Positions 18,094-27,324 of a DNA stretch of 64,000 bases are shown piece by piece (the first letter of the stretch is position 1; every line of letters starts with the position of its first letter). The notes beneath the pieces were generated by a model, which did not search any database, was not told where the DNA came from, and saw only the letters and a list, made by a program, of their open reading frames with translations. The DNA comes from an uncultured Mycobacterium sp. Lineage in GTDB: Bacteria; Actinomycetota; Actinomycetes; Mycobacteriales; Mycobacteriaceae. The DNA lies in contig FLQS01000012.1 of the NCBI GenBank assembly GCA_900078375.1, forward strand, positions 62,001 through 126,000. Direction: 5' to 3'. Both the position numbers and the translations under genes were made by a program.

Positions 18094-19160
18094 CGGGGCT
18101 CCAGTCCGGGAATGATGTCGCCAAGACTGAACGTCAGCGGGCGCTCGAGCTGCTCGTAGGTACACGAACGCGGCTCGCGGTCGGGGCGCCAGCGATTGAA
18201 CTGCGCGGTGTGCCGGAACCGCTCACCCTCCATGTGGTCATAGCGCACCTCGACCACCCGTTCGGGCCGCAGCGGCACGAACGAGAGATCCTTCCCGGCG
18301 TTCCATCGCGACCCGGCGTTCTTCTGGGGCGTGCGTTCGCCCGCCTCGTGCGCGGCCCAATCCCACGGATGTCCTTCGAATTCGGTTACCAGAGGCCGTA
18401 ATTCAGTGAACAGCCGACGACGTTCGGCCATCGGGAAGGCACCGATAACGCCCACCGAAGCCAGCAAGCCGTCGTCCTTGTAGAGCCCGAGGAGCAGCGA
18501 ACCGACGGCATCCTCACTCGACTTGTGCACCCGGTAGCCCGCGACCACACAGTCGGCGGTCCGCTGGTGTTTGACCTTGAACATCACCCGCTTGTCGGGC
18601 TGGTAGGTGATTGTGAGGGGCTTGGCGATCACCCCGTCGAGCCCGGCTCCCTCGAACTCGGAGAACCAGCGCTGTGCCTTCTCCGGGTCGGTGGTGGCCG
18701 GCGTGACGTGAAACGACGGGCCGGCATCGGCCAGGGCCGTTACCAACGCGGCGCGCCGCTCGCTGAACGGCCGGCCGGTGTAGTCGTCGTCGCCGAGCGC
18801 GAGCAGATCGAAGGCGACGAACGACGCCGGAGTTTTCTCGGCGAGCATACGCACCCGGGAGTCGGCGGGATGGATGCGCTGCTGCAGGGCGTCGAAGTCC
18901 AGGCCCGCCGCGGTGGCGATGACGATCTCGCCGTCGATCACGCAGCGCTGCGGCAGTTCGGCCAGGGCGGCACCGACCAGCTCGGGGAAGTACCGCGTCA
19001 GCGGTTTCTCGTTGCGGCTGCCGAGGACGACGTCGTCACCGTCGCGAAAGCACACCGACCGGAATCCGTCCCATTTCGGCTCGTAGAAGGCGTCGGGCGG
19101 GATTGCGGGTACCGACTTGGCGAGCATCGGCGACACCGGGGGATTGACGGGCAGCTGCAT
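18090..19160 (-). CDS. ligC: ATP-dependent DNA ligase LigC
   Basis: 356 residues. The adenylation motif is EPKWDGFRS with the nucleotidyl Lys at 29; further ligase motifs are CVIDGEIVIA, FVAFDLLALGDDD, EGAGLDGVIAKPL and VMFKVKHQR. The C-terminal OB-fold follows and nothing else is fused, which is the LigC pattern and not LigD. Start at the ATG at 19160; the open frame beyond it is low-complexity read-through. It is divergent from a primase-polymerase gene, 84 bp apart, the same pair as Rv3731/Rv3730c. The two work together in short-gap filling and excision repair in mycobacteria. Confidence 0.93.
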   Translation of the reverse strand: MQLPVNPPVSPMLAKSVPAIPPDAFYEPKWDGFRSVCFRDGDDVVLGSRNEKPLTRYFPELVGAALAELPQRCVIDGEIVIATAAGLDFDALQQRIHPADSRVRMLAEKTPASFVAFDLLALGDDDYTGRPFSERRAALVTALADAGPSFHVTPATTDPEKAQRWFSEFEGAGLDGVIAKPLTITYQPDKRVMFKVKHQRTADCVVAGYRVHKSSEDAVGSLLLGLYKDDGLLASVGVIGAFPMAERRRLFTELRPLVTEFEGHPWDWAAHEAGERTPQKNAGSRWNAGKDLSFVPLRPERVVEVRYDHMEGERFRHTAQFNRWRPDREPRSCTYEQLERPLTFSLGDIIPGLEPR

Positions 19161-19244
19161 CGGTTCATTCTCGTCTCGTGCGGGTTGGCTTCGTGTCGGT
19201 AGGTTGAAGAGCGTGAGCGGACTCCAATTCAACCCGTCCCGCTG

Positions 19245-20297
19245 ATGGCGGCCAAGGCCGAAGAGATCGACGTCGACGGTGTCGCCGTCCGGCTCACCAA
19301 CCCGGACAAGGTGTACTTCCCCAAGCTCGGGTCGAACGGCACCAAGGGCAAGTTGGTCGAGTACTACCGAACTGTGGCGACTGGCGGGCAACTGCTTACC
19401 GCATTGAGGGACCGGCCGACGCATCTGCAGCGCTTCCCCGATGGCATCGAGGGCGAGGAGATCTACCAGAAGCGCGTCCCCGAGAAGCATCCCGAATACC
19501 TGCAGACCTGCCGGATCACCTTCCCGTCCGGACGCACCGCTGACGCACTGAAGGTGACCCACCCGTCGGCGATCGTCTGGGCCGCGCAGATGGGCACGGT
19601 CACGTTGCACCCGTGGCAGGTTCGCTGCCCGGACACTGACCACCCCGACGAGCTGCGGGTGGACCTTGACCCGCAGCCGGGCACAGGCTTCGCCGAAGCG
19701 CGCACCATCGCCGTCGACATCCTCAAGCCGGTGCTCGACGAGCTCGGGCTGATCGGTTATCCGAAAACCTCCGGCGGGCGTGGCATCCACGTGTTCTTGC
19801 GCATCCGGCCGGACTGGGATTTCATCGCGGTGCGCCGCGCTGGAATCGCGTTGGCCCGTGAATTGGAACGCCGGGCACCGGATCTGGTGACCACCTCGTG
19901 GTGGAAAGAGGAACGCGGACAGCGGATCTTCGTCGACTACAACCAGAACGCCCGCGACCGGACCTTCGCCAGCGCCTACTCGGTGCGGGCCACCCCGATC
20001 GCCACCGTCTCCACGCCGCTGACGTGGCAGGAACTGGCCGACGCCGAACCCGACGACTTCACCATGGCCACGGTGCCTGCGCTGATCGCCAAGCGCGGCG
20101 ACCCGATGGCCGATCTGGATTCGGTTGCCCAGTCGATCGATTCGCTGCTGGCGATGGTGGCCGCCGACGAGGAGCGCGGTCTCGGTGACCTGCCGTATCC
20201 GCCGAACTATCCGAAGATGCCGGGCGAGCCGCCCCGGGTGCAGCCGAGCAAGAAGGTCGCGGCGCACTGGGACGAACACGGCAATCCAAAGACGTGA
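19245..20297 (+). CDS. LigD-like primase-polymerase (Prim-PolC/PolD1 type)
   Basis: 350 residues of an archaeo-eukaryotic primase fold. Catalytic acidic residues D140 and D142 lie in ELRVDLDPQPGTG, followed by KTSGGRGIHVFLRI, the nucleotide-triphosphate site, and RIFVDYNQNARDRTFASAY. No ligase or nuclease domain is attached. Homologues insert ribonucleotides preferentially and hand gaps to LigC. The divergent ligC gene is the expected partner. The stop overlaps the GTG of a small lipoprotein gene (GTGA), so both are likely made from one message. Confidence 0.92.
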   Translation: MAAKAEEIDVDGVAVRLTNPDKVYFPKLGSNGTKGKLVEYYRTVATGGQLLTALRDRPTHLQRFPDGIEGEEIYQKRVPEKHPEYLQTCRITFPSGRTADALKVTHPSAIVWAAQMGTVTLHPWQVRCPDTDHPDELRVDLDPQPGTGFAEARTIAVDILKPVLDELGLIGYPKTSGGRGIHVFLRIRPDWDFIAVRRAGIALARELERRAPDLVTTSWWKEERGQRIFVDYNQNARDRTFASAYSVRATPIATVSTPLTWQELADAEPDDFTMATVPALIAKRGDPMADLDSVAQSIDSLLAMVAADEERGLGDLPYPPNYPKMPGEPPRVQPSKKVAAHWDEHGNPKT

Positions 20298-20653
20298 AAG
20301 CCCAACGCGGACTGATCATTGCGGCTTGTGCGGTGTGCGTCGTGGGAGCATGCTCCTCGGGTAGGCATGCCGTTGTCGCCACTGATTCGAGTGGCACCAG
20401 TGCACTCACAGCGTCGAGCAGGTCGAGTCCGTCGGCGCGTCCGCACGACTCCCTCGTCATGCCCGACCTGCGCGGCATGTACTGGACGGACGCGGAGCCA
20501 GCCCTTCGGACGATCGGCTGGACGGGTGTGTTGCAGAAAGCCCCTGATCTGACGAACGCGCCATACCAGCGAAACCAAATTGCCGCGCAAGTGCCGGCTC
20601 CCGGCCAAGTCATCGCCGGCGATGCCGTCATCACCTTGCAATTCGCCCGCTGA
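20294..20653 (+). CDS. PASTA-domain lipoprotein
   Basis: 119 residues starting at a GTG that overlaps the polymerase stop. A lipoprotein signal ends in CVVGAC (Cys at about residue 20), then a Ser/Thr/Ala linker, then one PASTA-like repeat from VMPDLRGMYWTDAEPALRTI to AGDAVITLQF. PASTA domains bind peptidoglycan fragments and are known from PknB and PBPs. It is translationally coupled to a repair polymerase, which is odd for an exported protein. Function unknown; shared message may be accidental. Confidence 0.8.
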   Translation: MKAQRGLIIAACAVCVVGACSSGRHAVVATDSSGTSALTASSRSSPSARPHDSLVMPDLRGMYWTDAEPALRTIGWTGVLQKAPDLTNAPYQRNQIAAQVPAPGQVIAGDAVITLQFAR

Positions 20654-20661
20654 TGCAGATC

Positions 20662-20716
20662 GATTGAGCGCTCACGTTCGACAACCAGTTGAAAAATGAG
20701 GCGTGAGTGCTCAATC
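20662..20716. terminator. inverted repeat between convergent genes
   Basis: Arms of 15 nt (20662-20676 GATTGAGCGCTCACG and 20702-20716) pair with a single mismatch around a 25-nt loop. It lies exactly between the convergent lipoprotein and NTF2-like genes, so it would serve as a two-way terminator. No clear T-run follows on either strand, as is common in mycobacteria. Confidence 0.6.
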
Positions 20717-20721
20717 AACGC

Positions 20722-21045
20722 CTACCGGTAGTAGATGTCGAGCTGCTCGATCAGCCCGTCCTGGATCCTGAACACGTCCGCGGCGTGGACGTAGTTCCCG
20801 CGCTCGCCGAGCGGGCTGGACGCCCGGATCTGAAGGATCTCGGCGTCGCCGTCGGTGAACCTGGCCCGAATCTCGGTGACGGCCTTTCCGGCGAAGACGA
20901 CGGAGGAGTAGAAATTCCGGATCGCCTCGGCGTCGGTGAACAGACCTGCCGGGTGTGACAGTGTCGCGGTCGGCGAGAACAGGCTCATGAGTGTGTCGAT
21001 GTCGGCCTGGTTGACCGCGTCGATGTACCGCTCGGAAATAGACAT
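20722..21045 (-). CDS. SnoaL/NTF2-like small enzyme-fold protein
   Basis: 107 residues with the cone-shaped NTF2 pattern: helix SERYIDAVNQADIDTLMSLF, then LSHPAGLFTDAEAIRNFYSS, and a final strand ending LDIYYR. Family members include ketosteroid isomerase and limonene-epoxide hydrolase. The gene follows a P450 by only 3 bp with its own GAGGAC site inside the P450 end, so the two are one operon. It probably handles a P450 product or a related lipid, but no catalytic set can be assigned. Confidence 0.8.
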   Translation of the reverse strand: MSISERYIDAVNQADIDTLMSLFSPTATLSHPAGLFTDAEAIRNFYSSVVFAGKAVTEIRARFTDGDAEILQIRASSPLGERGNYVHAADVFRIQDGLIEQLDIYYR

Positions 21046-21048
21046 GGG

Positions 21049-22290
21049 TTAGTCCTCAAGGGGATTGATCGTGACGGGCATGTGCCGGACCCCGCTGTGC
21101 TTGTTGCTGCGAACGTATTCGATGGGTCCGGTCAGCGTCACCGACTCGACCCGGTCGAGTAGCACGTCGAACATCACCCGCATCTCCATCCGGGCCAGCG
21201 ACGCGCCGAGGCAAAAATGGACTCCGCGCCCAAAGGCCAGATGCGGGTTAGGATTTCGCTCAATGTCGAAGACATAGGGATCGGCGAACACCGCGTCGTC
21301 CCGGTTGGCCGACGCCCACCACAGCGAGACCTTGTCGCCGGCCTTGATCAGTTGGCCGTGCATCTCGATGTCTCGCGTGGCCGTGCGCCGGTTGTACGGC
21401 GTCGTCGACGCCCAGCGCAGCATCTCCTCGACCGCCGCGGGAAGTAGTTCGCGGTTGTCGCGCAATCGTTCCCAGGTCTGCGGCCGCTCGCTGAATGCTG
21501 ACATCGCGATGGCGATCGAGTTGCGCGTCGTCTCACTGCCGGCGGCCACGATCAGACTCAGGAACAGTCGCTGCTCGTTCTCGCTCAGCGGCTCGTCGTT
21601 GATCAGCGCGTGCGTCACGATCGACAGCAGATCGGTCGTGGGCGGCTCAGATTGCTTGCGTACCAACAGGTTCGTCCCGTAGGTGAACATCTGCGCCTGG
21701 GCCTGGGCGACTCGCTCATTGACCTCGCCGAGTTCTCGCCCCTCGTAGTCGAGGGTGACGTTGGCCCAGTTCATCAACTCATGCCGATCGGATTGCGGCA
21801 CCCCCGCCAAATCCGCCACGGCCTGTAACGGCAACTCGGCGGACACATCGATGAGGAAGTCGCACTCACCCTTGGCGATCGCCGCGTCGACGATGTCGAT
21901 CGCCCGCCGACGCAGGTCCTCTTCGATGGTGCGTAAGGCCCGAGGTGTCGTGCTTGGCGTCAGCAAGCGGCGGAATTGCGCGTGGCGTGGGTCGTCCATC
22001 ATGTTCAGCAGCGCACCGACGGCGAACTCCATCGGCATGTCCTCCAACGTGGTGCCGCCACCCACGCGATCACCGCCGGTCTCGGACGAGAACGTTGTGC
22101 TGTCTGCGGACGCGGCGACGATGTCGGCGTAGCGGCTCAGTACCCAGAAGCCCTCGCCGCCCGGGGTGTGGGCGGTTGGCGGGTGCCACCAAACCGGAGC
22201 GTCGCGGCGCAGATCGTCGAAGACGCGGTAGGGGAACCCGGCTGTGAACCGATCCAGGTCGGCAAGGTCAATGTCGTCCAACTTCGGCAT
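21049..22290 (-). CDS. cytochrome P450
   Basis: 413 residues from the ATG at 22290, which has a GGAGGAT site. The I-helix oxygen motif is AAGSETTRN, the K-helix EEMLRW, and the haem loop FGRGVHFCLGASLARME with the Cys ligand. The pattern is near the CYP125/CYP142/CYP188 group of mycobacterial sterol and terpene hydroxylases, but I cannot name a family number. The downstream NTF2-like gene is coupled to it. Cytoplasmic, needs a ferredoxin partner not found nearby. Confidence 0.92.
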   Translation of the reverse strand: MPKLDDIDLADLDRFTAGFPYRVFDDLRRDAPVWWHPPTAHTPGGEGFWVLSRYADIVAASADSTTFSSETGGDRVGGGTTLEDMPMEFAVGALLNMMDDPRHAQFRRLLTPSTTPRALRTIEEDLRRRAIDIVDAAIAKGECDFLIDVSAELPLQAVADLAGVPQSDRHELMNWANVTLDYEGRELGEVNERVAQAQAQMFTYGTNLLVRKQSEPPTTDLLSIVTHALINDEPLSENEQRLFLSLIVAAGSETTRNSIAIAMSAFSERPQTWERLRDNRELLPAAVEEMLRWASTTPYNRRTATRDIEMHGQLIKAGDKVSLWWASANRDDAVFADPYVFDIERNPNPHLAFGRGVHFCLGASLARMEMRVMFDVLLDRVESVTLTGPIEYVRSNKHSGVRHMPVTINPLED

Positions 22291-22543
22291 CGCATCCTCC
22301 GGGAGCCTCGTCAACTTGGGACCATACACTTCAGGATCGAGTGTCTTGTCGACCTTTTCGCCGATTCTCAGAAGATCACGGCACCCTCAACTACACGCCG
22401 ACGCCGGCCCTGCGAGCGCTGCAGTAACACGGGGTCGTCCCGGGCGGGTTGGCTATTCCCGCACGGGCCTCCTGTGGTAGACACTCAGCAAACTTGCTAA
22501 GGAAAATCTCAGCCAGGTGACGCGGTCGGCCACAGGGGGAACC

Positions 22544-24301
22544 ATGAAGCACAGTGGTAGCGGAACGGGCGCGCACTGCTCCCGGCGGAATCGCCGCCAG
22601 CCGTACGCGTGGCTGGGCGCAGGTGCCGTAACCCTGGGCATCGGCGCCGCCCTGGCCAGCGGATCCGCCGTCGCCTACGCCGACACCGGCGCCGGCTCGG
22701 GTGCGGGAAAGACATCGTCAGCCAGTTCGGAAAGCGGCTCGGCATCCGCGACCGCCACCGACTCGAGCACCGCGAAGAAGGCCACCGCCCGTTCGGCGCG
22801 CAGCAGTGCCGCCACCTCGTCGGGTGGAAATGTCAGCTCTCGCAAGGCGTCGGCCGCCGCGGCGAGCAACGTTCCGGCGGCCGCCGTCGTCGACACCGAC
22901 GCAGCGGAGACAGCGACGGGCAACTCTCCAGCGGCCACCTTGTCGTCGACCGGCCACTCGGCCCGCGTGCACGCCGCGTCGGCCACCACAAGCACCGCGG
23001 CCGGCGACAGCTCGTCGCCGGCCGCCGCGAATTCAACCCCCAGCAGCACCTCCTGGTTGCCGTCGACGCCGCCGGTCGTGGCAAGTGTCGCGGTGAGCCT
23101 GGCCCAGCAGCAGATCGCCCTGGCGCAGTCAGAATTGCAGCAACAGACATGGGGTAGCGGCAATTTCGCCGCGGGCCTGGTGTCGATCGCCCCGCAGATA
23201 CTGCTCGCGCAGGCGGCGTTGGCGTTGAACACCTGGGAGACCTCGATAACGCCGGCGCAATCGCTGTACGCCAGGACGTCCGGCGTCCCGATCGTGCACG
23301 AGTTGGCCGGAGTCGGCCTGCTCGGCGCCCTGCTGCTCCCGACGCTGGCCACCACCGCGCTGAACAGTGTTGGACTGTTCCTCCCGCTGGTCGGTGCCCT
23401 CGAGGGAACGGGCGGCATCACAGCGGTGCAGAACGCGGTCAGCACGGCCGCGCTCAACGGCCGGGTGTACGCGCTGGTCCCGGTAACCATGCGGTCCACC
23501 ACCGAGCCGATCGTCTACATCACGGTCAACGGCGGTCCCAGCACGCCCGTGCTCGTCGACACCGGCTCGTCGGGGCTGGTGCTCACCGCCGCCTCGGTGG
23601 GTGACGCAGCACCCCTGGGGGCTCCGACCGGTTCCGGTACGAGCGGCTACAGCGGCGGGCTGAGCTACGGCTACACGACCTACACCACGACGGTGAACTT
23701 CGGGAACGGCATCGTCTCCGGGCCCACCAGCGTCAACATCGTCAACGCCGCCGACTCCGCGGCGGCTCTGGCCTTCTTCCACCAGCTCGGAGGGGCGTCC
23801 GGGGTGCTGGGGATCGGCGCCAATGCGGCAGGCCCCGGTCCTGTCGGCATTCCGACCACCGCGTTGCCCGGTGACCTCAGCCAAGGCGTGTTCCTGTATC
23901 AGGGTTTGTTCCTCGGCGTCGCCGGCGTGATGGTCTTCGGCCCCAACCCGCTGCCGACCCGAACCTCGGTATCCGGCGCACCCGACGCCTATCTCAACGT
24001 GAAGATCAACAACGGGTCACCGACGACGGTCGGCGCGATCATCGACTCCGGCGGCGTGTACGGCACGATCCTGTCGTCCATGGTCGGCGGCGCCAGCAAT
24101 GTGCCGGTAGGAACCAGGATCTCGGTGTACACCGCCGATGGGGTGCTGCTGTATTCCTACATCGTCACCTCGCAGAATCGGCCGACGGTGATCTCGAGTG
24201 GGTTGATCAACACCGGGTATGCGCCGTACCAGCACGGACCGGTTTACCTCGACTACACCACGCCTGACGGCATGGGTTCGACGAATTTCGACTACGCCTG
24301 A
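22544..24301 (+). CDS. secreted pepsin-like aspartic protease (PecA-like catalytic domain)
   Basis: 585 residues. The export leader ends near GSAVAYADT, followed by about 150 residues rich in Ser, Ala and Thr, then a helical stretch and a pepsin-type domain. The two catalytic aspartates are D339 in VDTGSSGLV and D501 in IDSGGVYGT. Mycobacterial PecA proteases with this catalytic domain cut PE-family and lipase proteins at the cell surface; this one has no recognisable PE domain and carries a Sec-like leader instead. The ATG at 22544 follows a GGGGGA site. Its downstream neighbour has the same leader-linker plan. Confidence 0.85.
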   Translation: MKHSGSGTGAHCSRRNRRQPYAWLGAGAVTLGIGAALASGSAVAYADTGAGSGAGKTSSASSESGSASATATDSSTAKKATARSARSSAATSSGGNVSSRKASAAAASNVPAAAVVDTDAAETATGNSPAATLSSTGHSARVHAASATTSTAAGDSSSPAAANSTPSSTSWLPSTPPVVASVAVSLAQQQIALAQSELQQQTWGSGNFAAGLVSIAPQILLAQAALALNTWETSITPAQSLYARTSGVPIVHELAGVGLLGALLLPTLATTALNSVGLFLPLVGALEGTGGITAVQNAVSTAALNGRVYALVPVTMRSTTEPIVYITVNGGPSTPVLVDTGSSGLVLTAASVGDAAPLGAPTGSGTSGYSGGLSYGYTTYTTTVNFGNGIVSGPTSVNIVNAADSAAALAFFHQLGGASGVLGIGANAAGPGPVGIPTTALPGDLSQGVFLYQGLFLGVAGVMVFGPNPLPTRTSVSGAPDAYLNVKINNGSPTTVGAIIDSGGVYGTILSSMVGGASNVPVGTRISVYTADGVLLYSYIVTSQNRPTVISSGLINTGYAPYQHGPVYLDYTTPDGMGSTNFDYA

Positions 24302-24447
24302 TTCTTTGGCGCTCAACGCGACTCGGTTGATTTCGCAAGTTCAGCAAATTTCGTAGCTGACAGTTTCGGCGTTTCAAGGACCCGTGCTACTCGGCGGGTT
24401 TACCCTCCGCAAAGGCATAGTGGCCGTTGGTCGGGAGGTAGACAATC

Positions 24448-26922
24448 ATGGGTGCTTCACGCTTTGTGGGTCGGGTTGGCGGATTGGCGGTGGCGCTCGG
24501 CGTCGGTGCCGCGTTGTTCTCTACCGGAGTCGGCGTCGCATGGGCTGACACGTCGACGGGATCGTCGGCGGGAAGCGGGAATTCCTCCACGGCCAGTTCG
24601 TCGGGTGCAGGTTCCAAGACCTCCTCCCATAGCACTGCTTCGTCGAAGCGGTCCGGGACGGCGGGATCAGGTCAGGCGGTCGGCACCGGCGGCGCCAAAA
24701 CCGGTTCGAGGCACTCGAACTCAACGTCGGGCCAGAGCCAGACGGCCGCCGTATCGTCGTCCGGGGGTTCCGGTTCGGCTGAGGTGACGGCAAACAATGC
24801 GCCGAGTGCCAGCGCGCAGTCGCTGTCGGCGACCCCGATTGCCACGCGCCTGACCACTGCGGTGCACGACGCGTTCGATCAACTGTCCGGCGGACTGCCG
24901 ACGGTGCCCGCCGATTCGCCACTCGCCCTTGCCTTTGCGGCGCTCCAGCGCCGGGAGAGCGCCGCGGCCCGCAGCGTGACGTCGGCGTTGACCACAGCGT
25001 CGCTGACGCTGAGCAACCCCATCACCATCAACCAGTCGCTGGGCATCTTCGACGGCATCTACAACGGGAGCACCGGGGCGACGACAACGTCGAGTAATCC
25101 GCTCACCTACACCCTGATCAGTGGTCCGAGCGCGGGCGGCAAGATCACCTTCTCGGCGTCGGATGACACCAACTACGTGCTCGGGAATTTCAGCTACCTG
25201 CCGAACCAGTCGATCCTCGCCTCGGGCAGTGAGACGTTCAAGATCCTGGTTGCCGAGAAGACCCAGTTCGACAAGATCATCGAAAGTATCCCGCTCCTGG
25301 GCGGCCTTGCCGGACAGGTGATCGTCGTCCTGCACCAGACCCCGGTCCTCGGTGACCTGCTGGCCCCCGTGATCGGGTACTCGCAGGTTGTCACGTTCGT
25401 GCCGAATCCGTCCGCCGACAACCCCCTGGGCGACCCGCTGGCGTTCACCTACAAGATGCCGTCCTTCGACGGCACATTGATCAGCCTCAACTGGTTCCCC
25501 GCCTCGACCCAGGGACCCAACGGAGTCCCGGCCGGCGATCTGGCACCCACCATCCTCAACGGCCCCGGCCTGGCCACCGCCGGCCAGACGGATCCCTATA
25601 CGCCATTCGGGATCAGCGGACTCACTCCCGGTGTGCAATCGCTGCGCAACCAGGGCTACAACGTCGTCACCTGGGATCCCCGCGGCGAGTTCGCCTCCGG
25701 CGGCATCCTGCAGCTCGACAGCCCGGCGTTCGAGGGCCGTGATGTCACCGCGATGATCAATTGGATTGCGACGCAACCCACCTCGGATCTCAACGGGCCC
25801 AACGATCCCAAGGTCGGCATGGTCGGCGGCTCGTACGGTGGTGGCATCCAGCTGGTCTCGGCAGGCACCGATTCCCGTATCGACGCCATCGTGCCCGGCA
25901 TCGCGTGGAACTCGCTGAACCAGGCGCTCTACCCCGACGGAGCCTTCAAGACCGCCTACTCGTCACTCCTGCTGCTGTCGCTGGTGCTGAGCAACGCGCG
26001 GATCAACAACCAGATCTACCTGGGCGTCATCAGTGGCCTGCTGACCGGCTTCCTCAGCAATACCGCGCAAGCCGTTCTGGCCAGCAGCGGGCCCGATTTC
26101 GTGGTTGGCAACATCAGCGCGCCAACGCTGTTCGAGCAGGGCACGATCGACGTGCTGTTCACCCTGCAGCAGGCCATCCAGAACGCGGAGGCGCTGGCGC
26201 CGGGTGTGCCTGCCCAGATGATCTGGTCGTGCACCGGCCACGGGGTCTGCCTGACCCCCGACACCACCGGCACCCGCAACCTGGATGCGGCGCTGAACTG
26301 GCTGGACAAGTACGTCAAGGGCGCCGTGGTGCCGGACGCGCCGAACTTCCAGTACACCGACCAGTTCGGCAACTGGTTCAAGTCCGACTACCTGCCGACC
26401 GAAGGCAGCCAGTTCTTCGGCTCGAATTTCACGGCGGCAACCGGGGCTGCCGGCGGCACGCTGGGCCTCGTACCGATCGTCGGTGGGTCCGGACCGGCGC
26501 CGCAGGCCTCGATTCCGTATTCGCTGGGGCTGGCGTCCAAGGCGCGCAACGCCATCAACGTCAATCTCGATCTCACCGGGCTGGATCAGACGGTCGGGGC
26601 GCCGACGCTGACCTTCGACTACCAGGGTCTTGGGACGAGCCGCTACGTCTACGCCCAGCTGGTGGACAACAACACCGGCCTGGTGGTGGGCAACCTGGTC
26701 ACGCCGGTGGCAGTGACCCTCGACGGGCGCAGCCACAGCGTGAGCGTCAACATGGAGAACATCGTCTACACCTCGGACGACCCGGTCACCCCGGGCGATC
26801 TGACGCTGCAGATCACCAGTTCGGCCACGGCGTACGAAAACTTCACCGCGTTCGGTGTCATCAACATCTCCAATATCGGCCTGACACTGCAGACGCCGGC
26901 GACCGTCACCCCGGAGCCCTAG
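24448..26922 (+). CDS. secreted S15/CocE-type alpha/beta hydrolase
   Basis: 824 residues. Leader cleaved around GVAWA-DTS, then a Ser/Gly/Thr-rich linker to about residue 110, a beta-rich segment, the hydrolase core with nucleophile S462 in GGSYGGG, acid D568 in QGTIDVLF and H598 in CTGHGVC, and a C-terminal jelly roll (from about 690) of the Xaa-Pro peptidase/cocaine-esterase type. Substrate may be a peptide or an ester; not decidable here. It is on the same strand as the aspartic protease, 146 bp apart, and likely acts in the same outer compartment. Confidence 0.83.
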   Translation: MGASRFVGRVGGLAVALGVGAALFSTGVGVAWADTSTGSSAGSGNSSTASSSGAGSKTSSHSTASSKRSGTAGSGQAVGTGGAKTGSRHSNSTSGQSQTAAVSSSGGSGSAEVTANNAPSASAQSLSATPIATRLTTAVHDAFDQLSGGLPTVPADSPLALAFAALQRRESAAARSVTSALTTASLTLSNPITINQSLGIFDGIYNGSTGATTTSSNPLTYTLISGPSAGGKITFSASDDTNYVLGNFSYLPNQSILASGSETFKILVAEKTQFDKIIESIPLLGGLAGQVIVVLHQTPVLGDLLAPVIGYSQVVTFVPNPSADNPLGDPLAFTYKMPSFDGTLISLNWFPASTQGPNGVPAGDLAPTILNGPGLATAGQTDPYTPFGISGLTPGVQSLRNQGYNVVTWDPRGEFASGGILQLDSPAFEGRDVTAMINWIATQPTSDLNGPNDPKVGMVGGSYGGGIQLVSAGTDSRIDAIVPGIAWNSLNQALYPDGAFKTAYSSLLLLSLVLSNARINNQIYLGVISGLLTGFLSNTAQAVLASSGPDFVVGNISAPTLFEQGTIDVLFTLQQAIQNAEALAPGVPAQMIWSCTGHGVCLTPDTTGTRNLDAALNWLDKYVKGAVVPDAPNFQYTDQFGNWFKSDYLPTEGSQFFGSNFTAATGAAGGTLGLVPIVGGSGPAPQASIPYSLGLASKARNAINVNLDLTGLDQTVGAPTLTFDYQGLGTSRYVYAQLVDNNTGLVVGNLVTPVAVTLDGRSHSVSVNMENIVYTSDDPVTPGDLTLQITSSATAYENFTAFGVINISNIGLTLQTPATVTPEP

Positions 26923-27072
26923 CAATAATCGGTGCGGCCCCCAGGGCTGACTTCCGGTTGGCTGACGCCTGCGTAAGTTATTGGTGCGCGCAGGAATTCG
27001 ACTAAGGTGCGTCTTGTTGCCAAACGTGTGTGACTGGGTCGGGGCGCTTGAGGTTGTAAAGGATTCAGCACC

Positions 27073-27318
27073 ATGACACTGACGAAGATCGCAGCAGCAG
27101 CGGCACTCTCCGGGGCGCTGGGTTTGGCCGGCCTTGGCTTCGGCGCCGGGTTCGCGTACGCAGACCCGGGCCATGGCCACGGTCACGGTGAGGACTGGCG
27201 TTGGGACGACGACCACGGCCGCGGTGACTGGCGTGGTCCGTTTTACTTCGGGCAACCGTCGGCGTGCGTGCAGGCCACCGGCCCGTTCGGTTACGTGAGC
27301 GGCGGCGCCTGCATCTAG
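27073..27318 (+). CDS. small secreted His/Asp-rich protein
   Basis: 81 residues. A clear Sec leader (MTLTKIAAAAALSGALGLAG to FAYA-D) leaves a mature peptide of about 50 residues with GHGHGHGED, several Asp-His pairs, and two cysteines (SACVQ and GACI) near the C-terminus. The His/Asp cluster could bind a metal and the cysteines could form a disulphide; both are guesses from composition. AGGA site ahead of the ATG. Short relatives with the PSACVQATGPFGYV type of ending occur in mycobacteria as unknown exported proteins. Confidence 0.75.
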   Translation: MTLTKIAAAAALSGALGLAGLGFGAGFAYADPGHGHGHGEDWRWDDDHGRGDWRGPFYFGQPSACVQATGPFGYVSGGACI

Positions 27319-27324
27319 ACCCGG

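Noticed and set aside
18090..20279. Frame of 729 residues including ligC
   Set aside because: The N-terminal half is the antisense shadow of the primase-polymerase gene; LigC begins at 19160.
22330..22430. Short frame ending DHGTLNYTPTPALRALQ before the aspartic protease gene
   Set aside because: Might be the tail of a lost gene, but there is no start, no recognisable family and it is too short to support.
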